From assembly GCA_050309775.1 (NCBI GenBank), contig JBNRMV010000010.1, forward strand, positions 186,001-250,000: 64,000 nucleotides of DNA, in the 5' to 3' direction. This document shows positions 53,271 through 62,234 of this stretch, piece by piece. The DNA is from DTU072 sp050309775 (GTDB lineage: Bacteria; Bacillota; Clostridia; Christensenellales; DTU072). Both the position numbers and the translations under genes were made by a program. A model generated the notes under the pieces. That model was given only the letters and a program-made list of their open reading frames with translations, made no database searches and was not told the DNA's origin. Position 1 is the first letter of the stretch; every line of letters begins with the position of its first letter.

Positions 53271-55610
53271 GTGAGATATACGGATTTTTTCTCAAAATTT
53301 TATATGGGTAGAAGCTCTTGCGGCATCCTTGGGTATAAATCCAAAGAAAAGATACCGGAATACTTCATGACGGCTGCGCTCGAAGAAGCATACCATGATC
53401 GTTTACCAACCTCGAATAACACTTATGGTAAATGGTTTGATGGTACGCGCAGCCCGGAAAATGTGCTTTGGGGCACAATTGCCTCACATTTTGATGAAGA
53501 TGGTTTCATTGATAAAGTTTCAAAGGAACTGAACGATAGTGAACTGCAGAATGTAATGCACAGTTTCAGGATTGAATTACAAGAAGGAGAAACCCCTGAT
53601 AAACGACTTTTTGCCTTTGCTTTAGCTAAACAGTTTTATGCGATTGCCCAGGGCAATGGTAATGCTGATGATGTAGTCGAGCATTTTTACAAGCCAGACG
53701 CCCATATAATTTCTTTTCCGGAGTATGCAGAGAGAACAAAAGCAAAGTATGCGAAAACAGAAACGCCCTTCTCGGATGGAGAAGAGCGTTTATTGGAAGA
53801 TGTTTATGTTTGTAATATATTGAGCAGTCGACTTGCAGCTACGAAGAATAGGCACAGCAGGACTCAAGAAAAAACTATACTAAATGCAACGCTTGACTTG
53901 ATAGCAGAATACTCAAAGAGAGTCATTCTCGTTGCAAACGGAGGAATGGGTAAATCAATGATGCTCCAGCATCTATTCCTCGAATCCATCCATAAGCATC
54001 TGCAAACAGGTCTGCTCCCTATCATGATCGAACTTCGTGATTTCAGTGAAAACAACGATTTATTTAACGATTATATTGTAAAGACAGCTGGGACATTTGA
54101 TAGAAATCTGAATAGTAAAAAGGTAGAAGAGCTGATGTCATCTGGTAAATGTCAAATCCTGATGGATGGTGCCGATGAGATTGACCCTTCGGATGTGAAT
54201 GCTTTTCAACGACAAATTGCAGAACTTGCTGATAGATATCCTTATAACCAGTATGTCGTGGCATCGAGAGAGTGCGACATAATAAAGGCTGTCAAGGGAT
54301 TCTCTAAATTGTATCTTCGCCCATTTAACAGAGAACAGTCGTCAGCCTTAATTAATAATCTTTTAGCGGATGCTGAAGACGAGACTATAAGGAATGAGAT
54401 CACAAATTACATAGAGGGTGAATACCTCCAAAAGCATAAGGTTTTTGCTTCAAATCCAATGCTGTTGACTTTCGTAATCATGAAATATCCAATAGTAGAT
54501 CCCTTTCAAGGAAAAAAGAGATTATTCTACAGAACTGTGTATGATGCGATTGTATGTGGCCATGATGAGGAGAAGAAAGGTTATTCACGAGTATTTAGGA
54601 GTGCACAGAATGCCGAAGAGTTCACAAAGGTATTTAGGGAGTTTTGTGCCGCCACATACATAAGGCATGAAGTGGAGTTCGACCTCGACACATTTGATGA
54701 GTACTTTAATAATCTGGTTACTAAAGATACGCTTGAAAACCCAAAAATCATGACGAGTAAGAATTTCATCCATGATGCTTGCGCATCGGCCTGCATGATG
54801 TATGAAGAGGATATAAAGCTTTTGTATATTGACCCTGGTTTTCAGGAGTACCTATTTGCTCAGCACTATTTTTCAGCCGCTCCAGAAGAATTGGATACCC
54901 TTGGACGTACTCTCTGGGATGTGCCCGTAACTGATTTTGATGGATATGATGCTTTTGAAATGCTAAATGAGTTTTCATTGGAAAAGTTTGAGAGATATTT
55001 TCTTAAACCATACCTACATAATATTTTCAATGGTAAATCTGAAATTGTCGAATTTGTATCTTTCCTACGATATGGGTATAAAGAGTTCGAGTATCAGATG
55101 ATTGACGCTGATATGGTTGCCGTATGTGCATCTAAAAATAGTGCTGAGTGGATTCCGTTGAAACCCATTATCATAGAACCATCAAGTATAATTTTTTCAA
55201 TTCTGTTGCGACGGCTGGACATTTCCAACTTATTGTGTTTGTCAGTCTTTGAAAATGCGCTAAATTATCCAGAATTTATGACAGTAGGGATATTTGGAGA
55301 GCATTATTTCGACTCACTTGATGGTAAAAAGAAAATCATTCCTCGTAGATTGCTGCGACAGGTTACTAACGATTTGCAAGCATATGAGAGAACGCATGCG
55401 GTGGAAAACTATGTTCGTGATGATGATCAGCATCTCGTATGCTTTGGATACGAATATAAAGTTGACTTTAATAAAGTACTTGAAGCACCGGAAACCTACA
55501 GCGCTTTAATCAATATCTTAAAAACGCCGGAAGAAGATGTTTGGAAAGCTTACTGCAAAGTAAAAGGATATTATGAAGAGCTAATAAGAAAATATGGTAC
55601 TGATTCTTAG
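53271..55610 (+). CDS. NACHT-type STAND NTPase
   Basis: A 779-residue protein starting at GTG, with GAGAGGG 8 nt upstream. Residues 1-145 form an unknown N-terminal domain. The NACHT domain spans about 205-400 with Walker A ANGGMGKS (222-229, Lys228), a Walker B-type ILMDGADEID at about 294-303, and VVASRE at about 330 (the sensor Arg). EYLFAQHYF at about 520 is the usual helical end of bacterial NACHT/NLR-like proteins. The remaining 250 residues are a C-terminal sensor of unknown type, with no LRR, TPR or WD repeats visible. Bacterial NACHT proteins detect phage products and trigger an effector. Here no effector domain is obvious. It is the first gene of the R-M operon, 12 nt before the next. 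Confidence 0.85.
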   Translation: MRYTDFFSKFYMGRSSCGILGYKSKEKIPEYFMTAALEEAYHDRLPTSNNTYGKWFDGTRSPENVLWGTIASHFDEDGFIDKVSKELNDSELQNVMHSFRIELQEGETPDKRLFAFALAKQFYAIAQGNGNADDVVEHFYKPDAHIISFPEYAERTKAKYAKTETPFSDGEERLLEDVYVCNILSSRLAATKNRHSRTQEKTILNATLDLIAEYSKRVILVANGGMGKSMMLQHLFLESIHKHLQTGLLPIMIELRDFSENNDLFNDYIVKTAGTFDRNLNSKKVEELMSSGKCQILMDGADEIDPSDVNAFQRQIAELADRYPYNQYVVASRECDIIKAVKGFSKLYLRPFNREQSSALINNLLADAEDETIRNEITNYIEGEYLQKHKVFASNPMLLTFVIMKYPIVDPFQGKKRLFYRTVYDAIVCGHDEEKKGYSRVFRSAQNAEEFTKVFREFCAATYIRHEVEFDLDTFDEYFNNLVTKDTLENPKIMTSKNFIHDACASACMMYEEDIKLLYIDPGFQEYLFAQHYFSAAPEELDTLGRTLWDVPVTDFDGYDAFEMLNEFSLEKFERYFLKPYLHNIFNGKSEIVEFVSFLRYGYKEFEYQMIDADMVAVCASKNSAEWIPLKPIIIEPSSIIFSILLRRLDISNLLCLSVFENALNYPEFMTVGIFGEHYFDSLDGKKKIIPRRLLRQVTNDLQAYERTHAVENYVRDDDQHLVCFGYEYKVDFNKVLEAPETYSALINILKTPEEDVWKAYCKVKGYYEELIRKYGTDS

Positions 55611-55622
55611 GGAGGGAGCTTA

Positions 55623-55865
55623 TTGGTCATGAAAAATAATAGACTAAATGACACAGAACGGTGGTTGAGCCTTGAGGAAATCTCAAAGCACGTGGGCTGT
55701 AGTAAAGATACAATTAGAGCGTGGATAAAAAAAGGAGCAATACCATATCACAAAGTCGGTAGATTGTATAAATTTAGGGCATCAGAAGTTGATTTTTGGA
55801 TTGAAAGCGGTGCAAGCGCTGACGCAGACAAACAAAATATAATGGAGGGTACAGATCATGAATGA
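55623..55865 (+). CDS. MerR/excisionase-type helix-turn-helix protein
   Basis: An 80-residue protein with the HTH_17 pattern LSLEEISKHVGCSKDTIRAWIKKGAIPYHKVGRLYKFRASEVDFWI. GGAGGG lies 6 nt before a TTG at 55623 and 12 nt before the ATG at 55629; spacing favours the TTG, codon choice the ATG. Its last codons overlap hsdM by 8 nt. It may control the R-M operon, as such genes often precede hsdM. Confidence 0.85.
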   Translation: MVMKNNRLNDTERWLSLEEISKHVGCSKDTIRAWIKKGAIPYHKVGRLYKFRASEVDFWIESGASADADKQNIMEGTDHE

Positions 55866-57426
55866 TATGAAAAAAGAGCAAGAGCGCGAGGAATTACACC
55901 GCGCCATTTGGGCAATCGCAGATGATCTGCGTGGTGCAGTAGACGGATGGGATTTTAAGAATTATGTTCTTGGAACCATGTTCTACCGATATATTTCGGA
56001 AAATCTGACCGCATATATCAATGAGGGCGAGATTGAGGCAGGAAACACCGACTTTGATTATGCAAAACTTTCAGATAAAGAAGCCGAGGAAGCTCGTGCT
56101 GACTTGGTGCAGGAAAAAGGGTTCTTTATATTACCAAGCGAACTTTTCTGCAATGTCAGAGCTAAGGCAATGCTTGATGACAATCTGAATGAAACACTAG
56201 AGCGTGTATTCAATAACATCGAAGAATCTGCAAAGGGCAGAGCATCTGAAAATAGTTTTGCTGGTCTTTTTGATGACTTCGATGTCAATAGCAACAAGCT
56301 CGGCAGCACTGTTGCAAAGAGAAATGAAAGACTTGCAAAGCTTCTCGATGGTATCGCAGCGATGAATCTTGGTTCTGTGAAGGACCACGATATTGACGCC
56401 TTTGGTGATGCTTATGAATACCTTATGACCATGTACGCCTCCAATGCAGGTAAATCCGGCGGCGAGTTTTTTACCCCTGCGGATGTTTCTGAACTGCTCA
56501 CACGCCTTGGCACGGTTGGTAAGAAAAGCATCAATAAGGTGTATGATCCAGCTTGCGGCTCCGGCTCTTTGCTGTTGAAGGCTGTTAAAATTCTCGGAAA
56601 GGATGCCGTTACCACCGGCTTCTATGGTCAGGAGATCAATATTACTACTTACAACCTTTGTCGTATCAATATGTTCTTGCACGACATTGGCTTTGATAAG
56701 TTTGATGTGGAGTGTGAGGATACGCTAACCAATCCGCAACACTGGGATGATGAGCCCTTTGAACTGATTGTTTCCAATCCTCCCTACTCCATCAAGTGGG
56801 CCGGTGACGATAACCCCCTGCTGATCAATGACCCCCGCTTTTCTCCTGCGGGCGTGCTTGCGCCAAAGAGCAAGGCAGACTTGGCGTTTATTATGCACAG
56901 CCTTTCTTGGCTTGCTTCCAATGGCACGGCTGCCATCGTATGCTTTCCGGGCATTATGTACCGTGGTGGCGCAGAGCAAAAGATCCGCAAATATCTGATT
57001 GATAACAACTATGTGGACTGCATCATTCAGCTGCCGAGCAACCTGTTTTTTGGCACCTCCATTGCCACCTGCATTATGGTGATGAAGAAAAATAAAAATG
57101 ATAATAAGACTCTATTTATTGATGCGACGGGTGAATGCATTAAGGTTACAAATAACAACAAGTTGACTGAAAAAAATATCGAACGTATTGTAAACACATT
57201 TGCAAACCGTGAAGAAATCAAGCATTTTTCGCACCTGGCAAGTTATGAAGAGGTAGTCGAAAATGATTATAACCTTTCAGTTTCTACCTATGTGGAAGCA
57301 GAGGATATCCGTGAAAAGGTGGATATTGTAAAGTTGAATGCTGAGATTGAAAGAATTGTGGCAAGAGAGGACGAACTGCGTGCAGCCATTCGTAACATCA
57401 TCGAAGAAATCGAGGTGGGCGTATGA
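55858..57426 (+). CDS. hsdM: Type I restriction-modification system, methyltransferase subunit
   Basis: A 522-residue HsdM. The N-terminal helical domain (HRAIWAIADDLRGAVDGWDFKNYVLGTMFYRYIS) is followed by FGDAYEYLM, the SAM-binding DPACGSGSLLL (about 230), and the catalytic NPPY (about 306). LPSNLFFGTSIATCIMVMKKN is another family mark. It methylates adenine at N6 in the recognition site, in a complex with HsdS. GGAGGGTACAGATC precedes the ATG. The stop overlaps the DUF4357 gene by 4 nt. Confidence 0.97.
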   Translation: MNDMKKEQEREELHRAIWAIADDLRGAVDGWDFKNYVLGTMFYRYISENLTAYINEGEIEAGNTDFDYAKLSDKEAEEARADLVQEKGFFILPSELFCNVRAKAMLDDNLNETLERVFNNIEESAKGRASENSFAGLFDDFDVNSNKLGSTVAKRNERLAKLLDGIAAMNLGSVKDHDIDAFGDAYEYLMTMYASNAGKSGGEFFTPADVSELLTRLGTVGKKSINKVYDPACGSGSLLLKAVKILGKDAVTTGFYGQEINITTYNLCRINMFLHDIGFDKFDVECEDTLTNPQHWDDEPFELIVSNPPYSIKWAGDDNPLLINDPRFSPAGVLAPKSKADLAFIMHSLSWLASNGTAAIVCFPGIMYRGGAEQKIRKYLIDNNYVDCIIQLPSNLFFGTSIATCIMVMKKNKNDNKTLFIDATGECIKVTNNNKLTEKNIERIVNTFANREEIKHFSHLASYEEVVENDYNLSVSTYVEAEDIREKVDIVKLNAEIERIVAREDELRAAIRNIIEEIEVGV

Positions 57427-57743
57427 AATTGTATTTAAAGCGACAAAACAAAGCGATTGAAGCTGTTGCTGATTACAATTTAGAAAATGGTTCAGTTACC
57501 GTTTTGAAAGGAAGCACAGTCTCAGCTACAATTGCATATTCAGAAAAATTCCGCGGTGCAAAGTCTATTGAGAAGAGTCGCTCCGAATATGTGGAAAATG
57601 GGGTTGTCATAAAGGACGCATATTTTAAGAGTGCTTCTACAGCCGCTAATTTTGTTACAGGCTCAAGTACAAATGGGCTTACTGCGTGGAAAAGTGAAAA
57701 TGGCAATACACTGCAAAATATTTTGAAGGAGGGACAGCAATGA
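57423..57743 (+). CDS. DUF4357-domain protein between hsdM and hsdS
   Basis: A 106-residue protein. The C-terminal half matches DUF4357: GSTVSATIAYSEKF..., KDAYFKSASTAANFVTGSSTNGLTAWKSENGNTLQNIL. This domain is often found in restriction and other DNA-linked systems, but its role is unknown. It overlaps both neighbours by 4 nt (ATGA), so it is made in step with HsdM and HsdS and is likely part of the complex or of its control. Confidence 0.85.
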   Translation: MKLYLKRQNKAIEAVADYNLENGSVTVLKGSTVSATIAYSEKFRGAKSIEKSRSEYVENGVVIKDAYFKSASTAANFVTGSSTNGLTAWKSENGNTLQNILKEGQQ

Positions 57744-58939
57744 GCAAGATTGATAATTTGATAGCTGAGTTCTGTCCCAACGGAGTAACCTATAAACCAC
57801 TTTCAGAGCTTGGCAAATTTTTTGGTGGACTTACAGGAAAATCTAAAGATGATTTTACAAATGGAAATGCTACATTTATTACATATAAAAATGTGTATTC
57901 CAACCCAGCTTTGGATATCAATCCTGATGATACTGTAAAAATTGCATTAGGTGAAAAGCAACGAACCCTTGAATACGGAGATATTGTATTTACAGGTTCC
58001 TCAGAAACACCAGATGAATGTGGATTTTCATCCGTTGTTACTAAAAGGCCGGAGAAGCCGCTTTACCTTAACAGCTTCTGCTTTTTCTTTCGGTTTAACA
58101 ACCTTAGTATAATCGATCCAGATTTTGCAAAGCACCTTTTTCGTTCTCGTAGCTTAAGGTATCAGATTGGAAAAACAGCAAGTGGTGTTACTAGATTTAA
58201 TGTGTCAAAAGATAAAATGTCCAAAATAAAAATCCCCCTTCCACCACTGCCGGTGCAGAATGAAATTGTCCGTATTTTGGACAATTTCACGGAGCTTACA
58301 ACGGAGCTTACAGCGGAGCTTACAGCGGAACTTACAGCGAGAAAAAAACAGTATGAGTATTATAGGGATAGTTTGTTTGAAAACGCAGAAGGTATCCAAA
58401 TCATCACTCTTGATAAGATTTCAGAAAACTGTGATGCACAGCGAAAGCCTGTTACAAGCGGAAGTCGCGAGGCGGGGGATATTCCATACTATGGTGCTTC
58501 TGGAATTGTTGATTATGTTAAGGACTACATTTTTGATGGAGACTATCTGTTGGTTTCAGAGGATGGGGCAAATCTTCTCGCAAGGAGTACCCCTATTGCG
58601 TTTTCAATAAGTGGAAAGACATGGGTAAATAATCATGCTCATGTGCTTAGATTTGACGAATATGCAACTAGGAGATATGTGGAAATATATCTTAATTCCA
58701 TAGATTTGTCAGTTTATATCACTGGGGCAGCTCAGCCGAAATTAAATCAAAAAAATCTAAACAGAATTGAAATACCTTTACCGCCATTACCAGAACAACA
58801 ACGCATAGTTGATATCCTCGACCGTTTTGACACTCAGTGTAAAGACATTTCAATCGGTATCCCTGCCGAAATAGATGCTCGGCAAAAGCAATACGAATAC
58901 TATCGAGATAAACTACTAACATTCCAGGAAATATCCTAA
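57740..58939 (+). CDS. hsdS: Type I restriction-modification system, specificity subunit
   Basis: A 399-residue HsdS with two target-recognition domains (about 1-165 and 210-370). Each is followed by a conserved helical spacer: LPPLPVQNEIVRILDNFTEL and LPPLPEQQRIVDILDRFDTQ. The spacers contain RKKQYEYYRDSLF and RQKQYEYYRDKLL. The first spacer carries the tandem TELT/AELT repeats described separately. Each TRD recognises one half of a split DNA site. AAGGAGGTGAAG after the stop serves hsdR. Confidence 0.95.
   Translation: MSKIDNLIAEFCPNGVTYKPLSELGKFFGGLTGKSKDDFTNGNATFITYKNVYSNPALDINPDDTVKIALGEKQRTLEYGDIVFTGSSETPDECGFSSVVTKRPEKPLYLNSFCFFFRFNNLSIIDPDFAKHLFRSRSLRYQIGKTASGVTRFNVSKDKMSKIKIPLPPLPVQNEIVRILDNFTELTTELTAELTAELTARKKQYEYYRDSLFENAEGIQIITLDKISENCDAQRKPVTSGSREAGDIPYYGASGIVDYVKDYIFDGDYLLVSEDGANLLARSTPIAFSISGKTWVNNHAHVLRFDEYATRRYVEIYLNSIDLSVYITGAAQPKLNQKNLNRIEIPLPPLPEQQRIVDILDRFDTQCKDISIGIPAEIDARQKQYEYYRDKLLTFQEIS
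58289..58336 (+). repeat. Four 12-bp tandem repeats in the HsdS spacer (TAEL type)
   Basis: Four units: ACGGAGCTTACA twice, then GCGGAGCTTACA, then GCGGAACTTACA, coding for TELT, TELT, AELT, AELT (residues 184-199). They lie exactly between the first TRD and the conserved helix, as in EcoR124I. Confidence 0.95.
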
Positions 58940-58952
58940 GGAGGTGAAGATT

Positions 58953-61900
58953 ATGCCATATTTTAATATCGTAGCAGCTACATCCGAGAACACCGTTGTA
59001 ACAGAATATACACCGGAAAAGGCACGTTCTGATAGTTACCAGAGTGAAGAGGCGTTAGAAAAAGAGTTTGTTCGCCTCCTTTGTGAGCAAGGCTATGATT
59101 ATCTACAAATCCATACAGAGGCGGACTTGATTGCAAACCTCCGCAAAAAGTTGGAAGAGCTGAATAAGTACCAATTTTCCGATACCGAATGGGAGCGGTT
59201 CTTCACCGACTGCATTGCTAATAAAAACGACGGTATTGTAGACAAAGCTCGAAAGATTCAAGATGACTACGTTCAGGTTCTAAAACGAGATGATGCTCTT
59301 TCAAAGAACATCATGTTGATTGATAAGAAAAATATACATAACAACAGACTCCAAGTTATCAATCAATATGTCATTGGCAAGGAAGAGGGCGCAAAATATG
59401 ACAACCGCTATGATGTGACCATTCTTGTAAACGGACTCCCATTGGTTCATATCGAGCTGAAGCGCAGAGGTGTTGCCATTCGTGAAGCCTTTAATCAAAT
59501 AAATCGCTATCAGCGTGATTCGTTCTGGGCAGGATGCGGTCTCTTTGAGTATGTGCAAATCTTTGTCATCTCCAACGGAACGAACACCAAGTATTACTCT
59601 AATAGTACACGCTTTAACGCAATTAAGGATGCCAATTCCGGTAAAGCAAAAAAGGGTAAAACCAGCAATAGCTTTGAGTTTACTTCTTTCTGGGCTGATG
59701 CAAATAATAGTGTCATTTCCGATTTAATTGACTTTACCAAGACCTTTTTTGCAAAGCATGCCATTTTAAATATCCTAACGAAATATTGTGTTTTCACCGC
59801 AGAGAATATGTTGATGGTGATGCGTCCATATCAGATTACGGCTACAGAGCGAATTCTCAATCGAATAGAAATCGCCCATAACTATAAGAAATATGGCGAC
59901 ATCGCAGGCGGTGGTTATATTTGGCACACCACCGGTTCCGGTAAAACTCTGACTTCCTTCAAAGCAGCAAGGCTTGCTTCGCAGCTTCCTTTCATTGATA
60001 AGGTTTTGTTTGTGGTTGACCGTAAAGACCTTGACTATCAAACCATGAAGGAATATGACCGCTTTGAAAAAGGTGCTGCAAACAGCAATACATCAACGGC
60101 TATTCTTGCAAAACAGCTGGGCGATAAGAAGTCACATATCATTATCACTACCATTCAAAAGCTATCTACCTTCATCAAAAAGAATAAGGAACACCCGGTT
60201 TATAACAAACAAGTGGTTATTATCTTTGATGAGTGCCATCGCAGTCAGTTTGGAGACATGCATGCAGCAATTGCCGGTGGTGTTAATAAAGATGGAAATA
60301 AGAAGAAGGGTGCTTTTCAAAAATATTATATGTTTGGGTTTACCGGAACACCAATTTTTCCGATCAATTCGGGATCTATCAGGAATGGTCAGTTCTTGAC
60401 CACCGAGCAGACCTTCGGCGATCAGTTGCATACATACACCATTGTGGACGCAATCAATGATAAAAACGTGTTGCCGTTCCGCGTGGACTACATCAAAACC
60501 ATGGATACCGACCGTGATATTGATGATGAAAAAGTGTGGGATATTGACCGAGAGAAAGCATTTATGGCACCACAGCGTATTTCTCTTGTCACTAAATACA
60601 TTTTGGATAACTTTGATAAAAAGACCTACCGTGGAGACAAATCCTACATATTTAGTCAGCTGACAAACATTTCTGATGTTGCGTCTGCTGAGAGAGGTGC
60701 TGTCGAAGAAATAAAGCAAAAGCAACGTATTAGCGGATTCAACTCAATCTTTGCGGTTGCTTCCGTTCCTATGGCGAAGCTGTACTATGACGAGTTTCGC
60801 AAACAAATGAGCGCAGACCCAACCAAGCAGCTGAAGATTGCTGTTATCTACAGTTATGCCCCAAATGAAGAAGAATCCGATGGCATCCTTGACGAGGAGA
60901 ATCCGGAGGACACATCTGCTCTGGACAAGAGTTCTCGCGATTTTCTAGAAGAAGCAATTATTGACTATAACAGAATGTTCCATACGACCTATGACACTAC
61001 CTCAGACAAATTCCAGAATTATTATAAGGATGTATCTCTTCGCATGAAGAATAAGGAACTCGACCTTCTGATTGTAGTCAATATGTTCCTTACAGGCTTT
61101 GATGCAACAACCTTGAATACACTATGGGTGGATAAGAATCTCAAAATGCACGGATTGATACAAGCCTTCAGCCGCACAAATCGCATCCTGAACAGCATCA
61201 AGACATTCGGTAACATTGTATGCTTCCGTAGCTTGCAAAAACGCGTCGATGCAGCCATCTCTTTATTTGGAGATAAAAATGCTGGTGGCATTGTCCTTTT
61301 GCGCAGCTTTAAAGACTACTACGAGGGGTATATCACTGATGATAAGCATATGCCCGGCTATGTCGATATGATTGAGGATCTATCCACTAAGTTCCCAGTA
61401 TCTGAGTCGCAGATTATCGGTGAGCAAAACCAGAAAGATTTTATCTCTTTATTCGGTGCTATTTTGCGTATGCGAAATCTACTCTCTTCCTTCGACGAAT
61501 TTGCTGGAAAAGAGATTATTACCGAGAGAGATCTGCAGGATTATCTTGGTAGATATCAGGATTTGAGAGATGAGTGGAAACGAAAACGCGAAAACGGTGA
61601 AAGTACTGATATTGTTGACGATATCGTGTTCGAGGTTGAACTCATTAAGCAAATTGAAATTAACATCGACTACATCCTCATGCTGGTGAAGAAGTATCAT
61701 GATACGCATGGCGAGGACAAGGAAGTTCTGATCACCATAAAGAAAGCCATTGACGCAAGTCCGGAACTACGTAGTAAAAAACAATTGATTGAAACTTTTA
61801 TTGCCGGAATCAATGATGTGGATGATGTTATGATTGAATGGAATGGTTTTGTTGCCCAGCAGCGGGAGCAGGATCTTGTTACACTTATTCAGGACGAGAA

Positions 61901-62126
61901 ATTGAAGCCAGAAGAAACTCGCATTTTCTTAGAAAACTCATTCCGAGAAGGTGAAATAAAAACTGTAGGCACTGATATTGATAAAATCATGCCGCCGGTG
62001 AGCCGTTTCGGCGGTGGAAACCGTACAAAGAAAAAGCAAACGGTAATCGATAAGTTGAAATCCTTCTTCGAGAAATATTTCGGAGTCGGTGGGTCTGTAA
62101 GTTTTGCAGATAAAGGTGAGGAGTAA
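58953..62126 (+). CDS. hsdR: Type I restriction-modification system, restriction/translocase subunit
   Basis: A 1,057-residue HsdR. The ATG at 58953 follows AAGGAGGTGAAG; an upstream GTG at 58944 lies within that site and is rejected. The N-terminal nuclease has the PD-(D/E)XK core VTILVNGLPLVHIELKRRG (about 152-170). The SF2 motor follows with Walker A TTGSGKT (about 326-333), DECHRSQFG (about 426), FTGTP (about 463), LDLLIVVNMFLTGFDATTLNT and IQAFSRTNRI. It translocates DNA with ATP and cuts unmodified DNA far from the site. It is full length for the family, so the system seems intact. Confidence 0.97.
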   Translation: MPYFNIVAATSENTVVTEYTPEKARSDSYQSEEALEKEFVRLLCEQGYDYLQIHTEADLIANLRKKLEELNKYQFSDTEWERFFTDCIANKNDGIVDKARKIQDDYVQVLKRDDALSKNIMLIDKKNIHNNRLQVINQYVIGKEEGAKYDNRYDVTILVNGLPLVHIELKRRGVAIREAFNQINRYQRDSFWAGCGLFEYVQIFVISNGTNTKYYSNSTRFNAIKDANSGKAKKGKTSNSFEFTSFWADANNSVISDLIDFTKTFFAKHAILNILTKYCVFTAENMLMVMRPYQITATERILNRIEIAHNYKKYGDIAGGGYIWHTTGSGKTLTSFKAARLASQLPFIDKVLFVVDRKDLDYQTMKEYDRFEKGAANSNTSTAILAKQLGDKKSHIIITTIQKLSTFIKKNKEHPVYNKQVVIIFDECHRSQFGDMHAAIAGGVNKDGNKKKGAFQKYYMFGFTGTPIFPINSGSIRNGQFLTTEQTFGDQLHTYTIVDAINDKNVLPFRVDYIKTMDTDRDIDDEKVWDIDREKAFMAPQRISLVTKYILDNFDKKTYRGDKSYIFSQLTNISDVASAERGAVEEIKQKQRISGFNSIFAVASVPMAKLYYDEFRKQMSADPTKQLKIAVIYSYAPNEEESDGILDEENPEDTSALDKSSRDFLEEAIIDYNRMFHTTYDTTSDKFQNYYKDVSLRMKNKELDLLIVVNMFLTGFDATTLNTLWVDKNLKMHGLIQAFSRTNRILNSIKTFGNIVCFRSLQKRVDAAISLFGDKNAGGIVLLRSFKDYYEGYITDDKHMPGYVDMIEDLSTKFPVSESQIIGEQNQKDFISLFGAILRMRNLLSSFDEFAGKEIITERDLQDYLGRYQDLRDEWKRKRENGESTDIVDDIVFEVELIKQIEINIDYILMLVKKYHDTHGEDKEVLITIKKAIDASPELRSKKQLIETFIAGINDVDDVMIEWNGFVAQQREQDLVTLIQDEKLKPEETRIFLENSFREGEIKTVGTDIDKIMPPVSRFGGGNRTKKKQTVIDKLKSFFEKYFGVGGSVSFADKGEE

Positions 62127-62187
62127 GTAGATGCTGTAAGATGTTGTTATGAACATCTGTTTCTGTACCCACACAAAATAAATAGTT

Positions 62188-62226
62188 AGACCCTTCAGAA
62201 AATAGTAATGTTTCCTGGAGGGTCTT
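62188..62226. terminator. Bidirectional terminator between hsdR and the polymerase
   Basis: Arms AGACCCTTCAGAAA and TTTCCTGGAGGGTCT with TTTTTC behind. It sits between convergent genes. Confidence 0.8.
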
Positions 62227-62234
62227 TTTCAATA

